This document shows positions 7,057 through 14,635 of a stretch of DNA of 54,644 nt, piece by piece. How positions within the stretch are numbered: position 1 is the first letter of the stretch; the number at the start of each line of letters is the position of its first letter. The stretch is taken from NCBI GenBank assembly GCA_031553045.1, contig JAVBLZ010000020.1, positions 1 to 54,644 on the forward strand. Reading direction: 5' to 3'. The position numbers and the translations under genes are program-made. This stretch comes from CALXQW01 sp031553045 (GTDB taxonomy: Bacteria; Verrucomicrobiota; Verrucomicrobiia; Opitutales; Intestinicryptomonadaceae). Under the pieces are notes generated by a model that was given only the letters and a program-made list of their open reading frames with translations, searched no databases and was not told the origin of the DNA.

Positions 7057-8682
7057 ATGGAAAATGCTTTGCCAAAGATTCAAGATTACTCGCTCATACG
7101 AAAGATAGGCGAGGGGAGCTTTGGCATAGTCTATCTTGCAAAAGATAATAAGGGGCAAGAGTGTGCCCTTAAACTTGTCAAGAAGGCCGATGAAGCGCAG
7201 AAAAACCGCGAGCGCACGGCTCTTGAACTTTATATACGTACAAACTCAAAAAATCGTAAAGGTATTATTGAAATTTTGGATTGCGGCAGAACTGAAGATG
7301 GTCTGCTTTATTATGTCATGCCGCTTGCCGAGTGCACCCTGCAAGAACTGGTCGAAGAAAAACTCAGGCAAAAAACTTGGTTTACGCTCGAACAAATGCG
7401 TTGTATTTTTGCCTCACTTTTTGATGCCTTGGATTTTTTGGAATCTGAAAACCTTATACACAGGGACATCAAGCCCACGAACATAATTTTTATAAATGGC
7501 AAGGCTGTGCTTTCAGACATTGGGCTTTTGGAAATTGAGGATGATGGGGCGTCTAGATACGGCACGGACAACTATAGGGCGAATGCCTATTTCAAAGGCA
7601 ATGCAGACTTTTGGAGCGTTGCCTGCGTGATATTTTTTATACTCACAGGCAAGAATCCGGAACATTGGGGACGCATAAAAAATTGGGCAAGCCCGCTTGG
7701 TGAAGAAAAAATGTCGAAGGAAGAACTCCTTGAATATGCAAGGCTGAGGGGCATAATTTTTAATCACGCAACGGCGCATAGGGCGATGGATTTATTCCGC
7801 AGCGCAAAAGAATTTAGGCAGGCTGTTTTGCCTGAAAGAAAAAGTGTAAAAAATAAATATGCCTTAGTTACAACCCTTATCTTTGGGACATTGGCAGCAG
7901 TAGGCGCTTTATCACTCCATTTTTACAAAAATATAGAACCGCAAAAAGCTGATGCGCCGTCTGCTTCAATAGAAATAACTTCTGCGCCCATTACAAAGAA
8001 AATACTCCAAAAAGAAACTCCTGAAGAATTCAAGGCTCGTTTGAAGTCTAACGTAATCAGAGAGGAAAATGGCGATGTGCGTTTGGATATTGGGCGCTAT
8101 GATTATGCCGCAAATCCTCTTCAATATATTGACTATAAAAGGACGGGAGCCAATGAACCTATATTGCCATTCTTGCTTTATTTGGATCCCAATATGGACG
8201 ATAAAGCTTTTATTGAAGGACTGTCTAAATCTGTAAAATATTCTTGGATTCCTGGAATAATATCCCACCTAAAAGGTCTGGGCTTTAAAAATGCAAGAGT
8301 ATATAAGGAATATAACTGGGCTAGCATGTCGGACAATGATATACAGGCAAGCATAGAAAGTGGGGTTCCACTTTTTGGAGAGATACGTATAGCGGAAAAT
8401 ATTTTCTATGTCCTGCGAGAAAGGTATGAAAAGCGTATAGCAATCAAAAATATTGACGACTGGATTAAGATTCTTGAAAAGTCTATTTTGCCTGAAGAAG
8501 ATATGGAATATGATAAAAATATTTACGCTTGTTCTTTTATTGTAGGCTACAATAAGCAGAGTGGCGAAATTTTGCTACGGTCAGATAATCTAAAGAATAC
8601 TAGTGGATATCTTTGGGTTAAAGGCGACGAATTGAGAGATTTCCAACGCTCAGGAACCCTAAGTATATTCACTTTAGATTAG
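7057..8682 (+). CDS. Membrane Ser/Thr protein kinase with external C39-like sensor domain
   Basis: A Hanks-type kinase that should phosphorylate Ser/Thr on cytosolic targets in response to an outside signal. The kinase domain covers residues 10-260: glycine loop GEGSFG (18-23), lysine K39, catalytic HRD at 135-137 with N142, and metal-binding D154 in DIG, where most kinases have DFG. One membrane helix follows (about 268-289). Residues 319-541 are external and match the secreted protein at 2759-3508. This domain resembles a C39-like peptidase without its Cys/His pair, so it is more likely a ligand or peptide binder than an enzyme. The gene diverges from the flotillin gene and converges on an ECF-like sigma gene 18 bases away. 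Kinase-sigma pairing is known in PVC bacteria (STK-linked ECF groups), so the sigma factor is the likely output. Confidence 0.85.
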   Translation: MENALPKIQDYSLIRKIGEGSFGIVYLAKDNKGQECALKLVKKADEAQKNRERTALELYIRTNSKNRKGIIEILDCGRTEDGLLYYVMPLAECTLQELVEEKLRQKTWFTLEQMRCIFASLFDALDFLESENLIHRDIKPTNIIFINGKAVLSDIGLLEIEDDGASRYGTDNYRANAYFKGNADFWSVACVIFFILTGKNPEHWGRIKNWASPLGEEKMSKEELLEYARLRGIIFNHATAHRAMDLFRSAKEFRQAVLPERKSVKNKYALVTTLIFGTLAAVGALSLHFYKNIEPQKADAPSASIEITSAPITKKILQKETPEEFKARLKSNVIREENGDVRLDIGRYDYAANPLQYIDYKRTGANEPILPFLLYLDPNMDDKAFIEGLSKSVKYSWIPGIISHLKGLGFKNARVYKEYNWASMSDNDIQASIESGVPLFGEIRIAENIFYVLRERYEKRIAIKNIDDWIKILEKSILPEEDMEYDKNIYACSFIVGYNKQSGEILLRSDNLKNTSGYLWVKGDELRDFQRSGTLSIFTLD

Positions 8683-8700
8683 GTTTAATTAAGCTCAAAA

Positions 8701-9405
8701 CTAAACCAGCTTTAAACTTTCTATTTCTTCTTTGAAGGGTTTTGTGGCGGCGATGGCGTTTAGTTTTTTCAGGAATTTATATTTGTCATTATCTACCATG
8801 GAGCTGCTTATACCCAGTTCTTTGGCGGCGTCTGCTGCGGAGAGGTTTTTTATTGCGCACAAATCAAAGGCGGCGGCTATGCGTGGGGAGACTTGCGCTT
8901 TTGTTTCTTCAATGAGTTCAAGATAGATTGCCTTCATGGCTTCAGTGCGCTCTTCAAGGCAGAGTTCGTCAATGTGGCTTGATTCCGAACTAAGTGTTTC
9001 AATAGGGTAAATATCGACGGATTTTGTGCCATTATTTCTCAAAGAGTTTTCGATTTCCGAATAAGTTTCATCGAAGGGCAGATGTTTAAAATCATTCTTG
9101 CAAGACTTTATTACCTGCAAAACAACAAGGCGCACAACGCCCCGCAAATATTGATGAAAGCGTCCTCTACCGGCATCGTACTTCCCCACGAGTGTCAGCA
9201 ATACTTTGAAGACTAAAGCCACGGTGTCCTCCAAAGTTTCGGGGCTGGCGCTCCAATTATATTTGCGGAAGCGGCATTGGGCGGAGACTTTAATGAAATC
9301 AAAATATATATTGTAAAAGCTAGACCAGGATTTCTCCCAAAGCTTTCTATCTGAAACGCCTTCTGCCATTATTTTTATGCAAGTTCTGGGAGTATGCGGA
9401 ATCAT
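8701..9405 (-). CDS. ECF-type RNA polymerase sigma factor, probably kinase-linked
   Basis: This protein should direct RNA polymerase to a special promoter set. Region 2 is recognisable around residues 57-105 (an EDTVALVF stretch, then KYDAGRGRFHQYLRG, matching the usual EDxxQExF and D-x-x-RGSF pattern). Region 4 is a helix-turn-helix near residues 180-225 (SAADAAKELGISSSMVDN). The linker between them is long for a minimal ECF factor, making 234 residues. No anti-sigma gene is adjacent. Instead the gene converges with the Ser/Thr kinase, as in STK-associated ECF groups where phosphorylation of the sigma factor switches it on. M13 (position 9369) is an alternative start. The target promoters are unknown. 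Confidence 0.75.
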   Translation of the reverse strand: MIPHTPRTCIKIMAEGVSDRKLWEKSWSSFYNIYFDFIKVSAQCRFRKYNWSASPETLEDTVALVFKVLLTLVGKYDAGRGRFHQYLRGVVRLVVLQVIKSCKNDFKHLPFDETYSEIENSLRNNGTKSVDIYPIETLSSESSHIDELCLEERTEAMKAIYLELIEETKAQVSPRIAAAFDLCAIKNLSAADAAKELGISSSMVDNDKYKFLKKLNAIAATKPFKEEIESLKLV

Positions 9406-9472
9406 GATTTATTTAAACGCTTAATAGGATTTTGTTTTTAGTAAAAAATTGCGAGATTTTTTACAATACTCA

Positions 9473-11302
9473 TCAAAGGTCTTTCAAAGAATCCCAAGGG
9501 TAGCGTTTTGTTTTGTCAAACTCCAGATAGGCTAATGAATTTAGCCAAACGCTTCCGTACATCACCCAGCCTTCGACGTGTCTATATCTGCCATTGGGGT
9601 TGAAGGGGTAGGCTTCTGTACCGCAGGCTGTGGAAATTGATGCCCTGCAAAGCTCCAGCCTTGCGCATATATTGTCGCCATAAGCCAAGGGCCAGCCGCG
9701 CTCCGCCTCCAACCAGCCGTTCTGAGGATGGCTTACGCCAACACAGAGCCTTGGGTTTCTGCCAAATATGGCGTCTATTTGCGCATACATGATTTCTTTG
9801 AGTCTCTTATTTTTTACAGGGTCTGTTACAACCCAGTCGGCGGCGACGGCAATAGACGGGAAGCACAAGAGGTTGCCGACATCGTTCATCACAGGCACGC
9901 TCCATAAATTGTTTTCAGGGCTGAGCATGCGGAAATCCCACATATTGTTTGAGCGTGAAATCATGAGCTCCGCCCAGTCTTGAACCAGTTTTTCCAAACC
10001 TTGCGGAGCAAATTGCGGATAGGCTTTTAAGAACCAGACCAAATTTGTGATAGTATGATATTCGTAGAATCTATGCCCCTTTGTGGCAAGCGGGTTTTGA
10101 AGTTCAAATTTATCCACCATCCACTGCGCCTGCTTTACTGCGGCGTCCATATATATTTGCGCATTGGGTTTGTTAAGCCTTAGCGCAACTTCATAGATCA
10201 TGAGATTTGGCACAATCAAATCTCCCTGCGCTCTGCCGCCGTGGACGGGTGCGAGTTTCTTTTGGTCTTTCTCATCCAGACTGCTGTAATATTTCGTATC
10301 CCAATACCACGGTACGCCCGTTCCGGATTTGTACCAATTCCCAAACACTACTGCGCAAGTTTTTTGATAGAGGCTTTTTGGTATCCATTTTTCAAGCTTA
10401 GGATACGCCCATAAAAAGTAGGCAAGCTGAGCCAAAGACTTGGTCTGCTTTGAATATTTTTCAATATCTTTATTTGCAATTATGATGTTAAGCCCAACGC
10501 CCCAATGTATCATTTTTACCACATCTGGGGCATCTTTTGCAGGCGGCTCTATTGTTTCAAAATATGCCTTCACAACATCCATAAATTCTGCGGGCGCATG
10601 ATTGTCGGGAATGTATTTAAAATCAGGAGACATTACTTTTGCTTTTTCCGCCTCATAATCTATCTGATGAGGCATGGATAAAACTTCGTCTTGGCAGGCA
10701 AGGTAAAACATTATTAAAGAGGGCGTAACAAAGTCTGTCTCAAGCCAGCCGTCTCTCCAAGGGCCGCCGCCGTAGGCGCTGGCGTGCGTGCCAACTACGC
10801 TGCGTACGTCTATCAAAAAGTCAACCGCCCGTTGGTGGAAATATTTTTTAAACATATCGCTCTTGATAAAGAATGGGTCTGATGCGCCCGTTTTCAATTT
10901 TCCACCGCTTACCACAATCACATAATCGTCATTGGAATCATCGGGCTTGAAGGCGGAAAAGTCTCCGATATTTTTTTCTATGACGCCCGTAAAAAGCGCT
11001 TTTTCATTATTGATTTTACGCACTATAAATTTTGTGCCATCCGGCGAAAGCGGCGCTGTGAAACGTTTTGGAGCGTCTTTTTCAAAACCAATCTGATTTA
11101 ACGCAACAACGTGCCAATTAAATTCTATGGGCAAAAATTCGTAATCTGTCATTCTTGCCTTCCAGTCAACTCTGGTCGGTAATACGTATTCTTGCTTGAT
11201 ATTGTAAGCTTCCCCAACAGGGTTGTAGATTTTATTTTTGGAAGATTGTCCAAAAAGAATTGTGCAGGAAAAAACGATAAGTGATAAAAAAAATTTTCTC
11301 AT
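9473..11302 (-). CDS. Secreted DUF2264-family protein (alpha/alpha-toroid, putative glycan hydrolase)
   Basis: This is a large exported protein of the DUF2264 family, whose members occur in polysaccharide utilisation loci. Its predicted alpha-helical toroid fold and the C-terminal segment with FGRNPRLCVGVSHPQNG recall the GH9-type ending. The start at 11302 gives a signal peptide (MRKFFLSLIVFSCTILFG) and has AAAGG four bases upstream; an ATG four codons earlier at 11314 is possible. The longer frame back to 11413 begins with TTG and would bury the signal peptide, so it is rejected. The substrate is unknown. It diverges from a GH71/99-like gene 170 bases away, which supports a shared role in glycan breakdown. 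Confidence 0.7.
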   Translation of the reverse strand: MRKFFLSLIVFSCTILFGQSSKNKIYNPVGEAYNIKQEYVLPTRVDWKARMTDYEFLPIEFNWHVVALNQIGFEKDAPKRFTAPLSPDGTKFIVRKINNEKALFTGVIEKNIGDFSAFKPDDSNDDYVIVVSGGKLKTGASDPFFIKSDMFKKYFHQRAVDFLIDVRSVVGTHASAYGGGPWRDGWLETDFVTPSLIMFYLACQDEVLSMPHQIDYEAEKAKVMSPDFKYIPDNHAPAEFMDVVKAYFETIEPPAKDAPDVVKMIHWGVGLNIIIANKDIEKYSKQTKSLAQLAYFLWAYPKLEKWIPKSLYQKTCAVVFGNWYKSGTGVPWYWDTKYYSSLDEKDQKKLAPVHGGRAQGDLIVPNLMIYEVALRLNKPNAQIYMDAAVKQAQWMVDKFELQNPLATKGHRFYEYHTITNLVWFLKAYPQFAPQGLEKLVQDWAELMISRSNNMWDFRMLSPENNLWSVPVMNDVGNLLCFPSIAVAADWVVTDPVKNKRLKEIMYAQIDAIFGRNPRLCVGVSHPQNGWLEAERGWPLAYGDNICARLELCRASISTACGTEAYPFNPNGRYRHVEGWVMYGSVWLNSLAYLEFDKTKRYPWDSLKDL

Positions 11303-11471
11303 AAAACCTTTCATAATTTGTAAAGTCCGTATATTCCCGACGCAACAAAAAAAGGCGCTGTGAGATTTTATAAATTTGTGCAGATAAAAATGGGGCAATG
11401 CGTTATATATCAAATCGTATGAGTTTTCCTATTGTGCTTGAGAGAATTATTGTTTTTATAAATTAAAAATC

Positions 11472-12770
11472 ATGATTAAAAATAAGTTGAAATATCTATA
11501 TCTTTTTTTGTGTGCGCAAATTTCAACATCGCTATTTGCCGATAGTTTGCACAGCAAGTCTCCCATTATTACCAGCCTGAAATATTCTGTCGTCTGCGGC
11601 TATCAGGGGTGGTTCAGATGTCCGCAAGACGGCTCCGGAAAGAAAAGATGGATGCATTGGGGCAGTGGGGAGTTTTCTCCAAAAAATTGCACTGTCGATA
11701 TGTGGCCGGATGTTTCTGAATATTCAAAAACCTACCCCACAGAATTTCTCAACGCTGACGGAACAACCGCAAAAGTGTTCAGTTCTTATGATGAGGAAAC
11801 TGTTGAGCTGCATTTTAAATGGATGTCTCAATACAATATCAAGGCGGCGTTTGTGCAGAGGTTTTACAGGCACATGCTCAGGCGTGAATCTGACGAAACG
11901 CAGGTTCTTATAAATTGTCTTAAAATGGCAAAAAAATACAAGGTGGGCTTGGTGCTTATGTATGATTTGTCTGGGCTGAAAGACGACGAGGATGCGGGCA
12001 AAGCGCTTACGGAAGATTGGGTATGGCTTTTGGATACGCTCGCGCTTACAGGCGGCGAAAATTCGCCCTATGTTACTTTGGGCAATAGACCGCTTGTTGC
12101 AATCTGGGGCTTGGGTCTTGAAGGCAGGCCTGCAATAAAAACTTCAAATATAGAAGCATTTTTAAAATTTCTTAAAGAAGATAAAACCTACGGCGGATGT
12201 TCGATAATGTTCGGTGTACCGGCTTTTTTCAGGACATTGGATAAAGACGCCGCCCCTGACAAAACCCTGCATGAATTTATTGCAAAGTATGCAGACATAG
12301 TTTCTCCGTGGAATGTGGGTCGCTACAACTACAATGAAAAAATGAAGACTGTCTGCCACGGTGAATTCCCGATGAAAGAAATTGCAAAAAAAGACATGGC
12401 TTGGTGCAAAAAAAATAAAGTCGCATATATGCCTGTGATACACGCCGGTTTTTCTTGGCGCAATTTAATGCGTTTTAGAGGGCAAGATGTGCCATTCAAC
12501 TTAATACCCAGAAACGGTGGCAAATTCTTTTGGAGTATGGCAAATGCTGCTGCGGACGCAAAGGCTGAAACCGTTTTTGTTGCAATGTTTGACGAAGTTG
12601 ACGAGGGCACGGCAATCTTTAAATGTTCTTCAACCCCGCCAAACACGGGCGACGTAAAATTTGTGGGCAATGATAATTTGCCGAGCGATCATTATCTTTT
12701 CCTAACAAGCAAAATTCCAGAACTTTTGAAAAAATCCAGAAGTGCGCCAATGCCCCTTAGGGCAAAGTAA
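11472..12770 (+). CDS. Secreted glycoside hydrolase, GH71/99-like
   Basis: A 432-residue exported protein whose signal peptide ends near residue 23 (TSLFA). The mature part resembles bacterial GH71/GH99-like proteins: CGYQGWFRCP near the N-terminus, DMWPDVSEY, a VFSS-D-x-x-T-V-x-LHFKWM block and VQRF, followed by a TIM-barrel pattern ending in FVAMFDEVDEGTAIFK. GH99 enzymes act on alpha-mannosides from inside the chain. Whether this protein does so is not shown by the sequence, and homologues are often called xylosidase/arabinosidase without evidence. A clear terminator follows directly after its stop. Confidence 0.7.
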   Translation: MIKNKLKYLYLFLCAQISTSLFADSLHSKSPIITSLKYSVVCGYQGWFRCPQDGSGKKRWMHWGSGEFSPKNCTVDMWPDVSEYSKTYPTEFLNADGTTAKVFSSYDEETVELHFKWMSQYNIKAAFVQRFYRHMLRRESDETQVLINCLKMAKKYKVGLVLMYDLSGLKDDEDAGKALTEDWVWLLDTLALTGGENSPYVTLGNRPLVAIWGLGLEGRPAIKTSNIEAFLKFLKEDKTYGGCSIMFGVPAFFRTLDKDAAPDKTLHEFIAKYADIVSPWNVGRYNYNEKMKTVCHGEFPMKEIAKKDMAWCKKNKVAYMPVIHAGFSWRNLMRFRGQDVPFNLIPRNGGKFFWSMANAAADAKAETVFVAMFDEVDEGTAIFKCSSTPPNTGDVKFVGNDNLPSDHYLFLTSKIPELLKKSRSAPMPLRAK

Positions 12771-12773
12771 AAA

Positions 12774-12805
12774 AAACGCAAAATGCCCCGTGTCATTTTG
12801 CGTTT
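12774..12805 (+). terminator. Terminator of the GH71/99-like gene
   Basis: A perfect 12-bp stem, AAACGCAAAATG (12774-12785) with CATTTTGCGTTT (12794-12805), around an 8-base loop. The tail is short in T, but the stem and its position right after the stop codon fit a terminator. The 3' end of the convergent tRNA-His lies 10 bases beyond, so the hairpin may serve both directions. Confidence 0.7.
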
Positions 12806-12814
12806 CTAAAATTT

Positions 12815-12892
12815 TGGGGTGGTAAACCGGACTTGAACCGGCGACCCTCGGAATCACAATCCGATGCTCTAACCAACTGAGCTATTACCACC
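12815..12892 (-). tRNA. tRNA-His (GTG anticodon)
   Basis: Read on the minus strand the sequence folds as a full cloverleaf. It has acceptor GTGGTAA/TTACCAC, D arm GCTC/GAGC, an anticodon stem enclosing ATTGTGATT with anticodon GTG, and T arm GCCGG with TTCAAGT. The extra G(-1) opposite C73, the identity mark of tRNA-His, is present at 12892. The CCA end is encoded at 12815-12817. It lies between a glycan gene and a membrane-protein gene; no integrase or duplicated tRNA end suggests that it is an attachment site here. Confidence 0.97.
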
Positions 12893-12983
12893 ATTTAAAG
12901 CAGCACATCCAATGAATTTTATATGGATTGTCAAGCAGAGTTTTTATTTTGACAGGCTTGAATGCTTGTATTTCAATTAGCCC

Positions 12984-13685
12984 ATGAAGAAAATTTTCTT
13001 GGTCATAAAAATTTTTATTGCCCTCGTAATTGCATTGGCGGTTTTGGCGGTAGTAGTCATAGAATGCAAAGAGGCTTGGGATTCTTACTGGGAAAATGTG
13101 AGTATTGTGCAAGAAAATACAGGCCCGCAGGGTTCGGACTTGGCAAAGATGTGTCAGGGCGTTTTGCCATTGGTCAATGCAAACATTAGCTATGTGTCTG
13201 AGGTAACCAAACAAGAAGGTCTGCGCATAACTTTTGACAACGCAACCCAGCTTGCGGAAAAGAAATACATGGGCATGAATCTCACCAGCAGTCTGCAAGT
13301 TTCCTTCAAAAATTTTTGCATGGATGTCTATATAGACAATCTCAAGCCTGCCGATTTTGACAAGCTTGCAAGTTTGGAATCCAAAGACTGCGGCGTGTTG
13401 TTCCAAAATTTCAAGCTCAGGATTTTCTTCACAAAAGATGGAAAAAATGACGTGATAGAAATTAAATCTGAAAAAGCGCAGGCACGTTTCGACGAAAGGC
13501 GCACCGCCATTTACATTGCCGACAATATAGAAATTTCCACGCCCGACGGAACAAGAACCCTCAGGACTTCCAAACTCTCTTATGATGTTTTGAGGCGCAA
13601 TATAACAATAGAAACACCCAGCATCAGCAATTCTATCAATACGAATGTAACGGTGGAAAACATGCGCAGCTATGTGAAAAGGTAA
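12984..13685 (+). CDS. Membrane-anchored envelope protein, possibly LptC-like
   Basis: Not firmly recognised. One N-terminal membrane helix (about residues 4-27) anchors a 200-residue domain made largely of predicted strands. Near the end lies DNIEISTPDGTRTLRTSKL followed by SYD, a pattern reminiscent of the LptC/OstA beta-jellyroll (target-state strand, dG, l-T-d-x-l-x-y), so a role in lipopolysaccharide or lipid transport is conceivable. No other lpt gene is adjacent. The stop codon overlaps the next start by one base (TAATG), so the next gene is translationally coupled to it. Confidence 0.45.
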   Translation: MKKIFLVIKIFIALVIALAVLAVVVIECKEAWDSYWENVSIVQENTGPQGSDLAKMCQGVLPLVNANISYVSEVTKQEGLRITFDNATQLAEKKYMGMNLTSSLQVSFKNFCMDVYIDNLKPADFDKLASLESKDCGVLFQNFKLRIFFTKDGKNDVIEIKSEKAQARFDERRTAIYIADNIEISTPDGTRTLRTSKLSYDVLRRNITIETPSISNSINTNVTVENMRSYVKR

Positions 13686-14617
13686 TGATGAAAAAATTAT
13701 TCCTACTGCTGTCTTGTATTTTTGCATCCTCAACGGCTTTTGCCGATGAACTTTTGCGAGATGTTGATTTTGAAAAAGGCTTCATACTTTCCGCCTTGAA
13801 ATCTACGGCAAAGCCCGTAAACATAGGCTTTTTATTCGGCGGAAATTCTGAGAGTGTGTGGCGTATAGCGCAGTGGGGCAGCAAATTTTCACTCCTTGGC
13901 GTAGAACTTAAAGAGGCGCTCGGCGATGAAAAATTTTACGAAAACGAAGGCAAAAAAGTTACCCTCAAAAAATATAAAGACGCAACGGCAATAGGCTTTT
14001 TTTTAGACGCTCATGCTGAATACGGCAAGGCGGAAAGGGTAGCCAAACAAGCTTGGCCGCATATTTTGGTTGAACAAGAAATTGAGTCTTTGCCGAAAAT
14101 TTCAGAACTAAAAAGCTTGAAGGTTTCTTTTGAAATCAAAATAGACGAGCCTCAAAAAATGCGCGGTGCAAAATATCAAGACTCTTTGCATGCGGCACAG
14201 TATGTCATGTTTTTAACCCTTCAAGATCGCAATAAAAAATCAAAAGGTTATGGGGATTATCTTTGGTTTGGCGTGCCTATCTATGACAGTCGCCATAAAG
14301 TCGTGCCCGCTCACAAGGCGCAAGATAGCGGGAAATCAGACAACACAGGCAAATACATTTGGACTTTATGCGGCAAAAATTTCTGGCACAATGCGAATCT
14401 GGCGGACGGCAAGTGGCACAGCTTTAATTATGATATGCTAGGTTATCTTTTTGAGGCTTTTAAGGAAGCCAAAGCGGCGGGGTATCTTAAAAATTCAAAA
14501 CTTGAAGATATGTGCGTTGCCAGCACAAATACGGGCTGGGAAGTCCCTGGCACATTCAAAGTTTCCAGCGAGCTTAAAAAGTATTCAATCTTGGCTGACT
14601 TCAAAGAAAATAAGTAA
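13685..14617 (+). CDS. Secreted protein of unknown function in a glycan gene group
   Basis: A 310-residue exported protein with a signal peptide ending near residue 20 (STAFA). No catalytic motif is recognised. The body has many predicted beta strands and aromatic patches (WFGVPIYDSR near residue 196, FWHNANLADGKWHSF near 235), which fit a concanavalin/jellyroll sugar-binding or hydrolase-like fold. Two ATG codons (13685 and 13688) are possible starts. It sits between a membrane protein, to which it is coupled by a one-base overlap, and a GH2 enzyme 18 bases downstream, so one transcript probably carries all three. A lectin-like helper of the GH2 enzyme is a reasonable guess. Confidence 0.5.
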   Translation: MMKKLFLLLSCIFASSTAFADELLRDVDFEKGFILSALKSTAKPVNIGFLFGGNSESVWRIAQWGSKFSLLGVELKEALGDEKFYENEGKKVTLKKYKDATAIGFFLDAHAEYGKAERVAKQAWPHILVEQEIESLPKISELKSLKVSFEIKIDEPQKMRGAKYQDSLHAAQYVMFLTLQDRNKKSKGYGDYLWFGVPIYDSRHKVVPAHKAQDSGKSDNTGKYIWTLCGKNFWHNANLADGKWHSFNYDMLGYLFEAFKEAKAAGYLKNSKLEDMCVASTNTGWEVPGTFKVSSELKKYSILADFKENK

Positions 14618-14635
14618 TTTTTTTGGAATTTTGTT

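Noticed and set aside
8682..8707. Hairpin GGTTTA / TAAACC between kinase and sigma genes
   Set aside because: Only six weak base pairs with a long loop; it lies within overlapping 3' ends and may be chance.
9441..9464. Palindrome GTAAAAAAT / ATTTTTTAC after the DUF2264 gene
   Set aside because: The stem is almost pure A:T without a GC core, so a terminator cannot be claimed.
12885..13733. 282-codon minus-strand frame
   Set aside because: It runs antisense to the membrane protein gene and overlaps the tRNA-His gene; no family resemblance.
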